Assembly (NCBI RefSeq): GCF_018860165.1
Contig: NZ_JAHKNG010000016.1
Location: forward strand, 1 to 64,000
Source: Paracoccus marinaquae
GTDB taxonomy: Bacteria; Pseudomonadota; Alphaproteobacteria; Rhodobacterales; Rhodobacteraceae
Length of the DNA: 64,000 nucleotides
Direction of reading: 5' to 3'
A program made the position numbers and the translations under genes. Below are positions 1 through 8,920 of this stretch, piece by piece (position 1 is the stretch's first letter; the number at the start of each line of letters is the position of its first letter). Below the pieces are notes generated by a model. It was not told the DNA's origin. It searched no databases and saw only the letters and a program-made list of their open reading frames with translations.

Positions 1-125
1 CAGGTCCTCCGGGCGCTCAACGCCTTTCAGCAACTCGTCCAGAATTTCCTTGGAGATCGTCATACATGCTTCCTTTCGGTGAAGCATGGACCCGATCAAT
101 CATACACAAAAGATCGGACACTCCC
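1..125 (-). mobile_element. End of an IS256-family insertion sequence (transposase N-terminus, cut by window edge)
   Basis: Reading the minus strand from position 63, the first 21 codons give a sequence starting MTISKEILDELLKG and ending ERPEDL at the window edge. This is the characteristic N-terminus of IS256 (mutator-type, DDE) transposases; the rest lies outside the window. An AAGGAAG ribosome site lies just upstream of the ATG. The element end is placed near 120-126, where the reading frame of the neighbouring acyltransferase stops resembling its family and runs into sequence reading GAGTGTCCGATC on the minus strand, which fits an IS terminal repeat. The exact border and target duplication cannot be fixed without the other end. 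Confidence 0.75.
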
Positions 126-695
126 GCACCGGCAGGAACAGATAGTAGACAAGTTCGTAGGCCAGCGTCCATACCACACCGGCCACCAGTTGGCGGGTAT
201 CCTGATAGCCATTGATCGGGGGCTGATCGAAGATCATCCAAAGCCCCCACGCAATCAGCAATTCGCCGACCCCAAGCAGCGGCGCACCAGAGATCATGAA
301 CGCCATGCTCGAAATCAGCACGACCACGAAGATATAAAGCGGATAGATCCTGAACAACGGCCGATATAAAGTGATCGCCAGTCCACCCGGGTGGAAAAGA
401 CAACCGTCCGGCAGAACAGGAAGGCGGTGATCATGAAGAAGAACGAGACGCCGACCTGACCCAGCTGATACTCGAAATGGCTGACGGGCGCGCCCCAATA
501 CTGTCCCTGCAGCACCTCGCGCCACAGCACGAAATGATAGGCGAATACGCCAAGAGCCAGAAAGCCCCGCAACCCGTCCACGGCACCGATGCGTCCTTCC
601 GGTGGCGCCACGCCGAACAGCCGGGAAAAGAAGGCCGTGGACAGCAGCGCGGACACGACCACAATCAGATAGACGAACATGCCTTGCAACATCAC
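126..695 (-). pseudogene. Acyltransferase family 3 (OafA/YrhL-like) gene, frameshifted and truncated by the IS
   Basis: The minus strand encodes the start of a membrane O-acyltransferase: an N-terminal hydrophobic helix, then GAVDGLRGFLALGVFAYH, which carries the family motif with the catalytic-type His near residue 58. The frame runs to about 360, then continues in another frame with LFRIYPLYIFVVV and later WTLAYELVYYLFLP, both typical of the same family. One missing base after the CGGCCG near 358-361 would restore the frame. The gene then ends at the IS256 element, so only about the first half of a family usually 350 aa or longer remains. It is most likely dead; the single-base shift could be a sequencing error but the truncation is not. 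The start is GTG at 693-695 or ATG at 690-692. Confidence 0.75.
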
Positions 696-859
696 CCTAC
701 CACTCTGAACACAGCCATCGGGTTCGGCATACGGAACAGGCCGAACCAGGCACGCTTCATTATTACCAACTCGGCGCAGATTTCCAGCTTGTAGCTGGCA
801 GCGGTCGTCAAAACGCGGGTGAAGGACCGCAGGTCAACCTCAGCGCGAGCCCGGCCTGC

Positions 860-2728
860 CTAGGCCCGGCGCATGGCCGTCATGCCCAGCACCCGGGCGC
901 GCTTGCGTGGGTCGCTGTCGAACAGCGCGGCCAGTTGTTCGGTGATGGCCCCGGCCAGCTGTTCGGCATCGGTGATCGTGACCGCGCGTTCGTAATAGCG
1001 GGTCACGTCGTGGCCGATGCCGATGGCCAGCAACTCGACCGCCTTCCTGCGCTCGACCATGGCGATCACGTCGCGCAGGTGCTTTTCGAGGTAATTCGCC
1101 GGATTGACCGACAGCGTCGAATCGTCCACCGGCGCACCATCGGAAATGACCATCAGGATCTTGCGCGCCTCGCCGCGCCGGACCAGGCGCTTATGCGCCC
1201 ATTCCAGGGCCTCGCCGTCGATATTCTCCTTCAGCAGGCCTTCCTTCATCATCAGCCCCAGATTGGGCCGGACCCGCCGCCAGGGCGCATCCGCGCCCTT
1301 GTAGATGATGTGGCGCAGGTCGTTCAGCCGCCCCGGCTGCGCCGGGCGGCCCGCCTGCAGCCAGGCCTCGCGCGCCTGCCCGCCCTTCCAGGCCCGGGTG
1401 GTGAAGCCGAGGATCTCGACCTTGACGCTGCAGCGTTCCAGCGTCCGGGCCAGAACGTCGGCGCAGATCGCCGCGATGGAAATCGGCCGCCCCCGCATCG
1501 AGCCGGAATTGTCGATCAGCAGCGTCACCACCGTGTCGCGGAATTCCATGTCCTTTTCGACCTTGAAGCTGAGGGGCGTGGTCGGGTTGGCGACCACGCG
1601 CGCCAGCCGGCCGGCATCCAGGACGCCCTCTTCCTTGTCGAATTCCCAGCTGCGGTTCTGCTGTGCCTGCAGCCGCCGCTGCAGCTTGTTGGCCAGCCGG
1701 CTGACCGCGCCGCGCAGGGGTTCCAGCTGCTTGTCCAGATAGGCGCGCAGACGCTCCAGCTCGGCCGGGTCGGCCAGATCCTCGGCCTTGATCTCTTCGT
1801 CCCATTGCTGGGAATAGACCTTGTAATCGGGGCTGGCCTCGCTGACCGGGGGCGGGATGTCGGGCGGTGTCTCCGACTCGGGCATCTCGGCCTCGTCGGT
1901 CAGTTCGTCATCGGACTGGTCGTCCATGCTGACCTGGGCCTGCCGCTCGTCCTGCTGCTGCTCCTGGGTGCGGTCGGCCGAGGCCTCGGCATCCTCGCTG
2001 TCGTCCTGCTCGCGCGACTGGTTGTCGCCGGACTCCTCGTCCTGCTCGGCATTCTCGTCGGTATCGTCGTCCTCGGGCTCGTCGGGGTCGTCGCCCAACT
2101 GATCGCCATAGCCCAGATCGCTGATGACCCGGCGGGCCAGACGGGCGAAAGCCGCCTGATCGGCCAGAACCTCGTTCACATCGGCCAGGGCGTCGCCGGC
2201 CTGCTGCTCGACGAAGGGCCGCCACAGGTCGGCGACGTGCTGGGCACCCGCGGGCAGCTTGCGGCCGGTCGCCGCCTGCCGCAGGATATAGCCGGCGGCA
2301 ACCGACAGCGGCGCATCGGCCGGGGCCTTGATCTGCTCATAGCCCTTCTTGGCTGCCTCGGCGCCGATCTTGGCGTCGATATTGGACAGGGCGCCGGGCA
2401 TGTCGCGCGCGCCAAGCGCCTCGCAGCGGGCGGTCTCGAAAGCCTCGTAAAGCTCGCGCGCCATCGGACCCGCCGGCGCAAAGCGGGTGTGGGTCGCCGG
2501 GTCGTGATGCCGCATCCGCATGGCCAGCGCGTCAGCCGTTCCCCGCGCCAGCAGGATCTCGTCGCGGCCCATCCGGCGGCTGACCTGTGGCAGCCGCATG
2601 GTATCGCCCGCCACGCCCGAGGGATCGGCGCTGAAGGTGACGTTCAGTTCGCGTTCGTCGGCCAGCGCGCGGGTGGCCTCGGCCAGCGCCTTCTTGAACG
2701 GATCGGCGGGATTGTCGGAATTCTTCAT
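860..2728 (-). CDS. cobT: Cobaltochelatase subunit CobT (aerobic pathway)
   Basis: CobT forms the AAA+/VWA chaperone complex with CobS that drives ATP-dependent cobalt insertion by CobN into hydrogenobyrinic acid a,c-diamide during aerobic cobalamin synthesis. The protein is 622 aa from the ATG at 2728, close to the usual length of about 630. It has an N-terminal domain opening [13 protein letters not shown], a very acidic Asp/Glu/Gln-rich linker at about residues 210-290, and a C-terminal von Willebrand A domain whose metal site DNSGS lies at about 406-410. GGAGG precedes the ATG by only two bases; an in-frame ATG at 2737 is an alternative start. Its partner cobS is 10 kb away on the other strand. 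The family is clear. Confidence 0.95.
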   Translation of the reverse strand: MKNSDNPADPFKKALAEATRALADERELNVTFSADPSGVAGDTMRLPQVSRRMGRDEILLARGTADALAMRMRHHDPATHTRFAPAGPMARELYEAFETARCEALGARDMPGALSNIDAKIGAEAAKKGYEQIKAPADAPLSVAAGYILRQAATGRKLPAGAQHVADLWRPFVEQQAGDALADVNEVLADQAAFARLARRVISDLGYGDQLGDDPDEPEDDDTDENAEQDEESGDNQSREQDDSEDAEASADRTQEQQQDERQAQVSMDDQSDDELTDEAEMPESETPPDIPPPVSEASPDYKVYSQQWDEEIKAEDLADPAELERLRAYLDKQLEPLRGAVSRLANKLQRRLQAQQNRSWEFDKEEGVLDAGRLARVVANPTTPLSFKVEKDMEFRDTVVTLLIDNSGSMRGRPISIAAICADVLARTLERCSVKVEILGFTTRAWKGGQAREAWLQAGRPAQPGRLNDLRHIIYKGADAPWRRVRPNLGLMMKEGLLKENIDGEALEWAHKRLVRRGEARKILMVISDGAPVDDSTLSVNPANYLEKHLRDVIAMVERRKAVELLAIGIGHDVTRYYERAVTITDAEQLAGAITEQLAALFDSDPRKRARVLGMTAMRRA

Positions 2729-2884
2729 CCCCTCCATAGACCACCACGCGCGAGGCGGGGCAAGGGTCAGATCATCTGCGCGCGGATGCACCGCGCCTGT
2801 GCGGCGGCGCGCCTTCACAAGCGGCAGCCCCTCGCCTAGCTTTCGCCTGTGACGACATCACCCGTCAGGTCAAAGGGACACGCC

Positions 2885-3469
2885 ATGAGTAAACCGAGAA
2901 TCGCCGTCATCATCAGTTCGACCCGCAAGACCCGGTTTGCGGACAAGCCTGCAAACTGGTTCATGGACAAGGTCGCCGATCACCCCGATTTGGATTTCGA
3001 CCTGATCGATCTGCGCGACCAGAACCTGCCCTTCTTCGACGAACCGGCCTCGAATCTCTGGATGCCCTCGCAGGATCCGAACGCGAGCGCCTGGCAGGAC
3101 AAGCTGGCGGGTTACGACGGCTACGTCTTCGTGGTGGCGGAATACAACCGCTCGATCACCGGGGCGCTGAAGAACGCGCTGGACCAGTCCTACAAGGAAT
3201 GGAACCGCAAGCCGCTGGCGGCGGTCGCCTATGGCAGCCTTGGCGGCGCCCGTGCATTGGAGCATCTGCGCCTGATCGGGATCGAATTGCAGATGGTGCC
3301 GCTGCGCAACGCGGTCCATATCGGCGGCGCGGATTTCTTCAAGGTCTCGCCCCTTGGCGAGAACGCCCCGATCTCGGCCATCGAGGATCATCTGCAGGCC
3401 GCGCTGACCGCGATGCTGGACGAGCTGGTCTGGTGGACCGGGGCGACCAAGGCCGCGCGCCAGGCGTAA
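2885..3469 (+). CDS. NAD(P)H-dependent FMN reductase family protein
   Basis: This 194-aa protein is a flavodoxin-fold oxidoreductase that would pass electrons from NAD(P)H to FMN and then to quinones, azo compounds or other acceptors in the cytoplasm. It has an N-terminal IAVIISSTRKTR phosphate-binding segment (about residues 5-16), a central YNRSITGALKNALD flavin-contact motif (about 89-102) and a VAYGSLGGARA segment, all in the order expected of the family. The ATG at 2885 has AAGGGA about nine bases upstream. It diverges from cobT across about 150 bp and is followed by the convergent emfourin/protealysin pair. Its physiological substrate cannot be told from sequence. Confidence 0.88.
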   Translation: MSKPRIAVIISSTRKTRFADKPANWFMDKVADHPDLDFDLIDLRDQNLPFFDEPASNLWMPSQDPNASAWQDKLAGYDGYVFVVAEYNRSITGALKNALDQSYKEWNRKPLAAVAYGSLGGARALEHLRLIGIELQMVPLRNAVHIGGADFFKVSPLGENAPISAIEDHLQAALTAMLDELVWWTGATKAARQA

Positions 3470-3574
3470 TCCGCCGTCACCGGCCTGGCGGCAGGGGCAG
3501 TGCCAACGCCGCCAGTTCCGCGCGGGCAGCGTGGTGGCCCGCTCTGCGCCTGCCGCCGATGATCCGCCGCCCGG

Positions 3575-3889
3575 CTACATCTGGTCGATCAGATCCAGCA
3601 TCTGCGGCGGTAGCTGATCCTCGCGGATGCTGAATATCTGGCTCTTCTGCTGATGATCGGTGACGGTGATGCGATAGGTCAGCCGATCGGCGCCGCGGGC
3701 GCGGGGGCTGCCGGCCAGCCGCGCAAGCTCTTCGGGCTCGAACGCCTCGCACAGTTCCTGACGTATCGGCTCGGCCTGCTGATCCACGTCGATGCGCTTG
3801 TGCAGGGCCGAGGTGGCAGTGCCACCGACGCCGCCTTCGGCCGCGATTTCGATGATCATGGCGATGCACCCGCCCAGAATGGAACTCAT
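3575..3889 (-). CDS. Emfourin-like inhibitor of the adjacent M4 protease
   Basis: This small cytoplasmic protein (104 aa, or 94 aa if translation starts at the ATG at 3859) carries an AAEGGVGG segment near the start, an EPEELARLAG stretch and a C-terminal part rich in Thr/Arg (DRLTYRITVTD). Emfourins are small slow-binding inhibitors encoded directly next to protealysin-like M4 peptidases, and both the size and the position 15 bp downstream of such a protease fit. Neither candidate start has a strong ribosome site, so translation probably depends on coupling to the upstream gene. The likely role is to block protease activity in the producing cell. The call rests partly on genomic context. Confidence 0.72.
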   Translation of the reverse strand: MSSILGGCIAMIIEIAAEGGVGGTATSALHKRIDVDQQAEPIRQELCEAFEPEELARLAGSPRARGADRLTYRITVTDHQQKSQIFSIREDQLPPQMLDLIDQM

Positions 3890-3904
3890 GCCACGAATGT
3901 AGGC

Positions 3905-5002
3905 TCAGATGCTGATTCCAACAAGTTTCCAGGTCCGGCGCAGCATCTGCGTCTCGATGCTGCCCATCCCGGTCAGCTCGATCACCGCATCCATGGTCTG
4001 ATCCGCCCAATCCGCAAAGGTGGCCATGGGATTGTTCAGGTTCTGCAGGGCCCGGTACCAGACACGCCCCGGCAGATCCCATGACTTGCCGCCGATATAG
4101 TTGCAGAACAGGTAGAAGGCGTGGTTCGGGATGCCCGAATTGATATGCACGCCGCCATTGTCATCGGTCGTGGTGACGAAATGATCCATGTGCCAGGGCT
4201 GCGGATCCTGCCCCAGCAGATCATCGGAATAGGCGGTGCCGGGCGCCTTCATGCTGCGCAGGGCCACGCCGTTGATGCCGGGGCCGAGGATGCCGCGCCC
4301 GACCAGCCAGTCCGCCTCGTGGACCTGCTGGCCGAGGCTGCGCTGCAGGGCGAGGCTGCCGAAGACATCGGCGATGCTTTCGTTCAGCGCGCCGGACTGG
4401 TTCTCGTAGATCAGGCCACCGGAATGCTGGATCACGCCATGGGCCATCTCGTGGCCGATGACCGACAGTTCCAGAAAGGTCTGGAACAGCTTGCCGTCGC
4501 CGGTGCCATAGGCCATCTGGGTGCCGTCCCAGAAGGCGTTGTTGTAGTTCCGGCGATGCCGGACCGTGGCGACCAGCGGCATGCCCGCCCCGTCCAGCGA
4601 GTTGCGGCCGTATTCCTCGGCAAACAGGCCAAAGACCTCGCCCGCCCCGTCATAGGCCAGATCGGCATCGGCGTCGCCGGTGGCCGGATCCCCCTCGCTG
4701 CGGATCAGCTTGCCGGGAAGTGCCGCCTTGAACTCACCGTCATGGATGCGCCGCTCGGGGCAACACAGCGATCCCGCTTCGGTCACCGCCCGGCTGACGA
4801 AAACGCCGCGCTCGGCCGCCGGCGGGGGTGTGGGCGAGTTGTGCTCGGCCCGCTCCTCGCGCAGCTTCTCGGTCTGCTTCAGCAGCGTGCGGGCCATCTG
4901 CGCGGTCTTTTCATCGCCGCGCAGCGCCATCACCTTCAGCATATAGGGCGGAATGATGCAGTTGATCGGGTGGTGTGTGGAACAGGTCAGCGAAAAGCAC
5001 AT
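3905..5002 (-). CDS. Protealysin-like M4 family metalloprotease
   Basis: A 365-aa thermolysin-type zinc protease. The zinc site is HEMAH at residues 184-188, with the third ligand Glu208 in NESIAD and the catalytic His286 in GGVHINSG. The N-terminus has no recognisable signal peptide but carries a short pro-segment with CIIPPYML at about 15-22, the PPL motif that marks protealysin-like enzymes as opposed to secreted thermolysins with a long propeptide. The ATG at 5002 has GGAGGT six bases upstream. The emfourin-like gene follows. Related enzymes cleave actin and some cytoplasmic proteins and can leave the cell by unusual routes; which of these applies here is unknown. Confidence 0.9.
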   Translation of the reverse strand: MCFSLTCSTHHPINCIIPPYMLKVMALRGDEKTAQMARTLLKQTEKLREERAEHNSPTPPPAAERGVFVSRAVTEAGSLCCPERRIHDGEFKAALPGKLIRSEGDPATGDADADLAYDGAGEVFGLFAEEYGRNSLDGAGMPLVATVRHRRNYNNAFWDGTQMAYGTGDGKLFQTFLELSVIGHEMAHGVIQHSGGLIYENQSGALNESIADVFGSLALQRSLGQQVHEADWLVGRGILGPGINGVALRSMKAPGTAYSDDLLGQDPQPWHMDHFVTTTDDNGGVHINSGIPNHAFYLFCNYIGGKSWDLPGRVWYRALQNLNNPMATFADWADQTMDAVIELTGMGSIETQMLRRTWKLVGISI

Positions 5003-5084
5003 GAGGCGACCTCCGAATACTGGTGTCCCGTCAGGGTAGCATGGAAACGCCCGCCGCGCAGCAACGCGATCACGACGCCACCGG

Positions 5085-6092
5085 TCAGTTGATCCGTGCC
5101 CCGGTCTCGCGCTGAAACAGATGCAGGTTGCCGCGGTCGAAGCCGAGGCGCAGAGTTTCCGACAGCGGCGCGTCCGGGGGCAATGTGATGGTGATCGCCT
5201 CGCCGCCGGTCAGGCCGTGAACCAGCCGCTGTGCGCCCAGTTCCTCGACCGCCGTCACCTCCATCTCGATCGGGCCGTTCGCGGCGATGCTCAGATCCTC
5301 CGGCCGGATGCCGATGGTGCCGGCATGGGCGGTGCCCGGCAGATGCGGCACGGCACGGGCGTCCAGCAGGTTCATCGCGGGCGAGCCGATGAAGCCTGCG
5401 ACGAAGGCGCTGGCGGGTTTGCGATAGACCTCCAGCGGGGTGCCGATCTGCTCGACCCGGCCGCCATTCAGCACCACCAGCCGGTCAGCCAGCGTCATCG
5501 CCTCCAACTGGTCATGGGTGACGTAAAGCGAGGTCGTGCGCAGCCGTCGCTGCAATTCCTTGATCTCCAGCCGCATCTGCACCCGCAGCTTCGCGTCGAG
5601 ATTCGACAGCGGCTCGTCGAACAGGAAGGCGGCGGGTTCGCGCACGATGGCGCGGCCCATGGCGACACGCTGGCGCTGACCGCCCGACAGGGCGCGGGGC
5701 TTGCGGTCGAGGAACGGGCCGATCTGCAGGATCTCGGCGGCCTCGGTCACACGACGCTCGATCTCGGCCCTGGGCGTGCGGCGGTTCTTCAGCCCGTAGG
5801 CGAGGTTCTGGCGCACCGACATATGCGGATAAAGCGCATAGTTCTGGAACACCATGGCGATGTCGCGATCGGCGGGCTCGATCCTGTTGACGACGCGATC
5901 GCCGATCCGGACCTCGCCCTCGGTGATCGATTCCAGCCCCGCGACCATGCGCAGCAACGTGGACTTGCCGCAGCCCGAAGGGCCGACCAGCACGATGAAC
6001 TCGCCATCCGCGATGTCGATGTTCACGTCGCCCACGGCGCGGGTGCCGCCCGGATAGATCTTGCCCAGATTGTCGAGGGTGATGGATGCCAC
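5085..6092 (-). CDS. ugpC: Glycerol-3-phosphate/phosphodiester-type ABC transporter ATPase UgpC
   Basis: This 335-aa ATPase powers the UgpBAEC importer. Walker [10 protein letters not shown] is at about 37-45, the signature LSGGQ at 135-139 and Walker B FLFDEP just after 156. The Q-loop sits in [11 protein letters not shown]. The C-terminal part has the TOBE/regulatory domain seen in MalK/UgpC proteins, with GIRPEDL. It is the last gene of the ugpB-hydrolase-ugpA-ugpE-ugpC order on the minus strand and lies one base after ugpE. Ugp systems import sn-glycerol-3-phosphate and glycerophosphodiesters and usually respond to phosphate starvation; a different sugar-phosphate substrate is possible. 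Confidence 0.88.
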   Translation of the reverse strand: MASITLDNLGKIYPGGTRAVGDVNIDIADGEFIVLVGPSGCGKSTLLRMVAGLESITEGEVRIGDRVVNRIEPADRDIAMVFQNYALYPHMSVRQNLAYGLKNRRTPRAEIERRVTEAAEILQIGPFLDRKPRALSGGQRQRVAMGRAIVREPAAFLFDEPLSNLDAKLRVQMRLEIKELQRRLRTTSLYVTHDQLEAMTLADRLVVLNGGRVEQIGTPLEVYRKPASAFVAGFIGSPAMNLLDARAVPHLPGTAHAGTIGIRPEDLSIAANGPIEMEVTAVEELGAQRLVHGLTGGEAITITLPPDAPLSETLRLGFDRGNLHLFQRETGARIN

Positions 6093-6093
6093 G

Positions 6094-6942
6094 TTATTTC
6101 TCCGTCTCGACGAGGCCCTTGACGAACAGCTTCTGCATGCCGATCACCACCGCCACCGGCGGCAGCATCGCCAGAACGGCCGTGGCCATGACCAGATGCC
6201 ATTGCGGCAGGCCGTCCACCGCGTCGGCCATGCGCTTGATGCCCGCGACGATGGTGTAATACTGCGCGTCCGTGGTGATCAGCAGCGGCCACAGATACTG
6301 GTTCCAGCCATAGATGAACAGGATCACGAACAGCGCCGCCATATTGGTCCGCGACAGCGGCAGCAGGATGTCGCGAAAGAATTTCATCGGCCCGGCGCCG
6401 TCGATGCGGGCCGCCTCGACCAGTTCATCCGGCATGGTCAGGAACACCTGCCGGAACAGGAAGGTCGCGGTCGCCGAGGCGATCAGCGGCACCGACAGGC
6501 CGGCATAGCTGTTCAGCAGGCCCAGTCCGGCGACCACCTGGAAGGTCGGCACGATGCGCACCTCGACCGGCAGCATCAGGGTGACGAAGATGCACCAGAA
6601 GGCCAGGCCGCGCAGCGGAAAGCGGAAATAGACGATGGCAAAGGCCGACAGGATCGAGATGGCGATCTTGCCGCAGGCAATCAGCAGCGCCATGATCAGG
6701 CTGTTCAGCATCATCCGCCCGACCGGCGGTGTGCCGCTGGTCGAAACACCGGCATCCAGCATTCTGGAATAGTTTTCCACCAGATGCGGCCCGGGCCACA
6801 TCGGCACCGTGCCCGAGCTGAAATCGGTCGCGGTATGGGTCGAGGCGACGAAGGCGATCCAGACCGGCAGGGCGACGATCACGACGCCGGCGATCAGGGC
6901 CAGATGGGCAAGGGCGTTCAGGCCGGGGCGGTTCTCGATCAT
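6094..6942 (-). CDS. ugpE: ABC transporter permease UgpE
   Basis: This 282-aa inner-membrane permease has about six hydrophobic segments (first at about 10-32) and the cytoplasmic [22 protein letters not shown] coupling loop (EAA motif) in its second half, which docks on UgpC. The length matches UgpE. It overlaps the stop of ugpA by one base and is separated from ugpC by one base, so the three are surely co-transcribed and translationally coupled. With UgpA it forms the transport channel for the substrate delivered by UgpB. Confidence 0.88.
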   Translation of the reverse strand: MIENRPGLNALAHLALIAGVVIVALPVWIAFVASTHTATDFSSGTVPMWPGPHLVENYSRMLDAGVSTSGTPPVGRMMLNSLIMALLIACGKIAISILSAFAIVYFRFPLRGLAFWCIFVTLMLPVEVRIVPTFQVVAGLGLLNSYAGLSVPLIASATATFLFRQVFLTMPDELVEAARIDGAGPMKFFRDILLPLSRTNMAALFVILFIYGWNQYLWPLLITTDAQYYTIVAGIKRMADAVDGLPQWHLVMATAVLAMLPPVAVVIGMQKLFVKGLVETEK

Positions 6943-7820
6943 CAGTATTCCACCCGCTTCTCGACATAACGGAACTGGATCACCGTCAGCGTGATGACGA
7001 TCAGCATCAGGATCACCGACTGGGCGGCGGAACTGCCGATGTTCTGGCCGATGAAGCCGTCGAAATAGACCTTGTAGACCATGATGTTGGTGGCCTGCGC
7101 CGGGCCTCCCTCGGTGGTGGCGTCGATCACGGCGAAGGTCTCGAACATGGCATAGACGATGTTGACGACCAGCAGGAAGAAGGTGGTCGGCGACAACAGC
7201 GGGAAGGTGATGTCGAAAAAGCGCCTGACCGGGCCGGCGCCGTCGATGGCTGCGGCCTCGCGCATCGAGGCCGGGATCGCCTGCAGGCCCGCGACGAAGA
7301 ACAGGAAGTTATAGCTGATCTGCTTCCACGCGCTGGCGATGACAACGAGGATCATCGCGTCGGTCTTGGAACTGATATGGTTCCAGTCATAGCCTACGAC
7401 CTCAAGCACATAGGGCATGACGCCGACGGTCGGGTTGAAGATGAACCACCACAGGATGCCCGCGACAGCGGGCGCGACAGCATAGGGCCAGACCAGCAGC
7501 GTCGTATAGACCCGCGCCGATTTCAGCATCCGGTCCACGGCGACGGCCAGCAGCAGCGCCACCCCCATCGACATGACCGTGACTGAGACCGCGAACACCG
7601 CCGTCACCTTCAACGAGTTCAGGTATTCCGCGCTGTCCAGCAGGCCGCGGAAATTCGCCAGCCCGACAAAGCTGGACTTGATGCCAAAGGCGTCCTCGCG
7701 CAGGAAGCTTTGCCGGATCGCCTGCCCGGCGGGCCACAGGAAGAAGATGAAGGTGATCGCCAGTTGCGGGGCCAGCAAAAGCCAGGGCAGAAGCTGGTTG
7801 CGGAAGATGGTGCGTTTCAT
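6942..7820 (-). CDS. ugpA: ABC transporter permease UgpA
   Basis: This 292-aa permease starts at [16 protein letters not shown] and has the first membrane helix at about 10-32, with about six in all. The EAA coupling loop reads [23 protein letters not shown] and loop pattern match UgpA of glycerol-3-phosphate importers. The ATG at 7820 overlaps the stop of the preceding hydrolase gene in an ATGA arrangement, so an earlier in-frame start that would extend far into the hydrolase was rejected. It pairs with UgpE in the membrane. Confidence 0.88.
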   Translation of the reverse strand: MKRTIFRNQLLPWLLLAPQLAITFIFFLWPAGQAIRQSFLREDAFGIKSSFVGLANFRGLLDSAEYLNSLKVTAVFAVSVTVMSMGVALLLAVAVDRMLKSARVYTTLLVWPYAVAPAVAGILWWFIFNPTVGVMPYVLEVVGYDWNHISSKTDAMILVVIASAWKQISYNFLFFVAGLQAIPASMREAAAIDGAGPVRRFFDITFPLLSPTTFFLLVVNIVYAMFETFAVIDATTEGGPAQATNIMVYKVYFDGFIGQNIGSSAAQSVILMLIVITLTVIQFRYVEKRVEY

Positions 7821-8863
7821 GCCGTCTCCGCCACGTTCAGCGCATCGGCCAGCCGCAGGGCGGATTGCTGCAGCAGCGCCCGCGCCGCCGGGATCCCGCC
7901 CGAGAAGCTGAGGAAGGCATGGGTCATGCCCTCGGCCCGGACATGCTCGACCTCGACCCCGGCGCGCCGCATCCCGGCGGCATAGGCCTCGGCCTCGTCG
8001 CGCAGCGGATCGAACCCCGCCGTCATCACCAGCGCCGGGCACAGCCCGGCCAGATTGCCGTAAAGCGGTGAGACGCGCGGGTCCGAGGCATCGGCGCCGT
8101 TCAGATAGAGATCCGCGAACCAGTCGATCCAGCTTTCCTCCAGCATGAAACCGCGGCCGAACAGTTCGTAGGAATTATGCTTGCTGGCCAGATCCAGCCA
8201 GGGCACGAACAGCAGCTGGAAGGCCGGGGCCGGCCGGTCGGTGCGGCAGGTCTGGGTAACGACCGCAGCGCAATTGGCCCCGGAACTGTCGCCGCCCACG
8301 GCGATCCGCGCGGGGTCGATGCCGTGATCGCCGGCTCGGGCGGCCAGCCCGCGAAACGCGGCGATGCAATCCTCGATCCCGGCCGGGAAAGGATGTTCGG
8401 GCGCCAGCCGATAATCGTACGAGATCACCCGCAACCCGCCATCCCCGGCCAGCGCGCGGCAGATCCCGTCATGCGAACGGATCGAGCCCATCACATGACC
8501 GCCGCCGTGGAAATACAGCAGCGCCGGGCCGGGTCGCGACAATTGCGCCGGACGGTAGAGCCGCGCCGGCCGCGCGCCCTCGGCACCGGGCAGGGCGATG
8601 TCCTCGGCCTCGATCAGCCGGTTCGCCCAGGGCGCAAGCCAGCTGGCATGCGTCTCGGTATCGTCGCGCATCCGGGCCAGCGTTTCGGGGTCGCTGTCGG
8701 GCGGGGTACCCTGCGGCGCAAAGCGGTTCAGAAGCTGCGCCACCGCGTGCAACTGCTGCCCCTCATGGCGTATCGGCGCGCCCGCAAGCGGGCGCATGGC
8801 CGGTTCAGGCAGCCGCGCCAGGGCGCGCAGCGTGTATTTCTGGAAAGAGTCTGTCAGCCACAT
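7817..8863 (-). CDS. Alpha/beta hydrolase of the hormone-sensitive-lipase type
   Basis: This 348-aa cytoplasmic esterase-like protein has an oxyanion-hole HGGGHVMG at about 119-126 and the nucleophile motif GDSSG at 191-195 (Ser193). The acid/base part follows with [13 protein letters not shown] and GMTHAFL near the C-terminus. The start [10 protein letters not shown] at 8863 is preferred over an upstream extension that would enter the ugpB terminal hairpin. Its gene sits between ugpB and ugpA and overlaps ugpA by ATGA, so it belongs to the transport operon. A plausible role is hydrolysis of an ester carried by the imported substrate; no substrate can be named from sequence. Confidence 0.88.
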   Translation of the reverse strand: MWLTDSFQKYTLRALARLPEPAMRPLAGAPIRHEGQQLHAVAQLLNRFAPQGTPPDSDPETLARMRDDTETHASWLAPWANRLIEAEDIALPGAEGARPARLYRPAQLSRPGPALLYFHGGGHVMGSIRSHDGICRALAGDGGLRVISYDYRLAPEHPFPAGIEDCIAAFRGLAARAGDHGIDPARIAVGGDSSGANCAAVVTQTCRTDRPAPAFQLLFVPWLDLASKHNSYELFGRGFMLEESWIDWFADLYLNGADASDPRVSPLYGNLAGLCPALVMTAGFDPLRDEAEAYAAGMRRAGVEVEHVRAEGMTHAFLSFSGGIPAARALLQQSALRLADALNVAETA

Positions 8864-8883
8864 GGCCGGATCATGCCGCAGCC

Positions 8884-8911
8884 GCGCCCGCGGGTCGAGA
8901 CCCGCGGGCGC
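8884..8911 (-). terminator. Intercistronic stem-loop behind ugpB
   Basis: A 12-bp perfect inverted repeat (GCGCCCGCGGGT, loop CGAG, ACCCGCGGGCGC) begins about ten bases after the ugpB stop and ends about 20 bases before the hydrolase start. No U-tract follows, so it more likely causes partial termination or protects the ugpB message, giving excess binding protein over the permease genes, as is common in ABC importer operons. Confidence 0.75.
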
Positions 8912-8920
8912 GATCACGCC

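Noticed and set aside
700-859. Possible short gene between the acyltransferase and cobT
   Set aside because: No frame with a start, ribosome site and plausible composition; treated as a promoter region.
602-2839. Long plus-strand frame opposite cobT
   Set aside because: Composition is that of a shadow of a GC-rich gene and cobT on the other strand is unmistakable.
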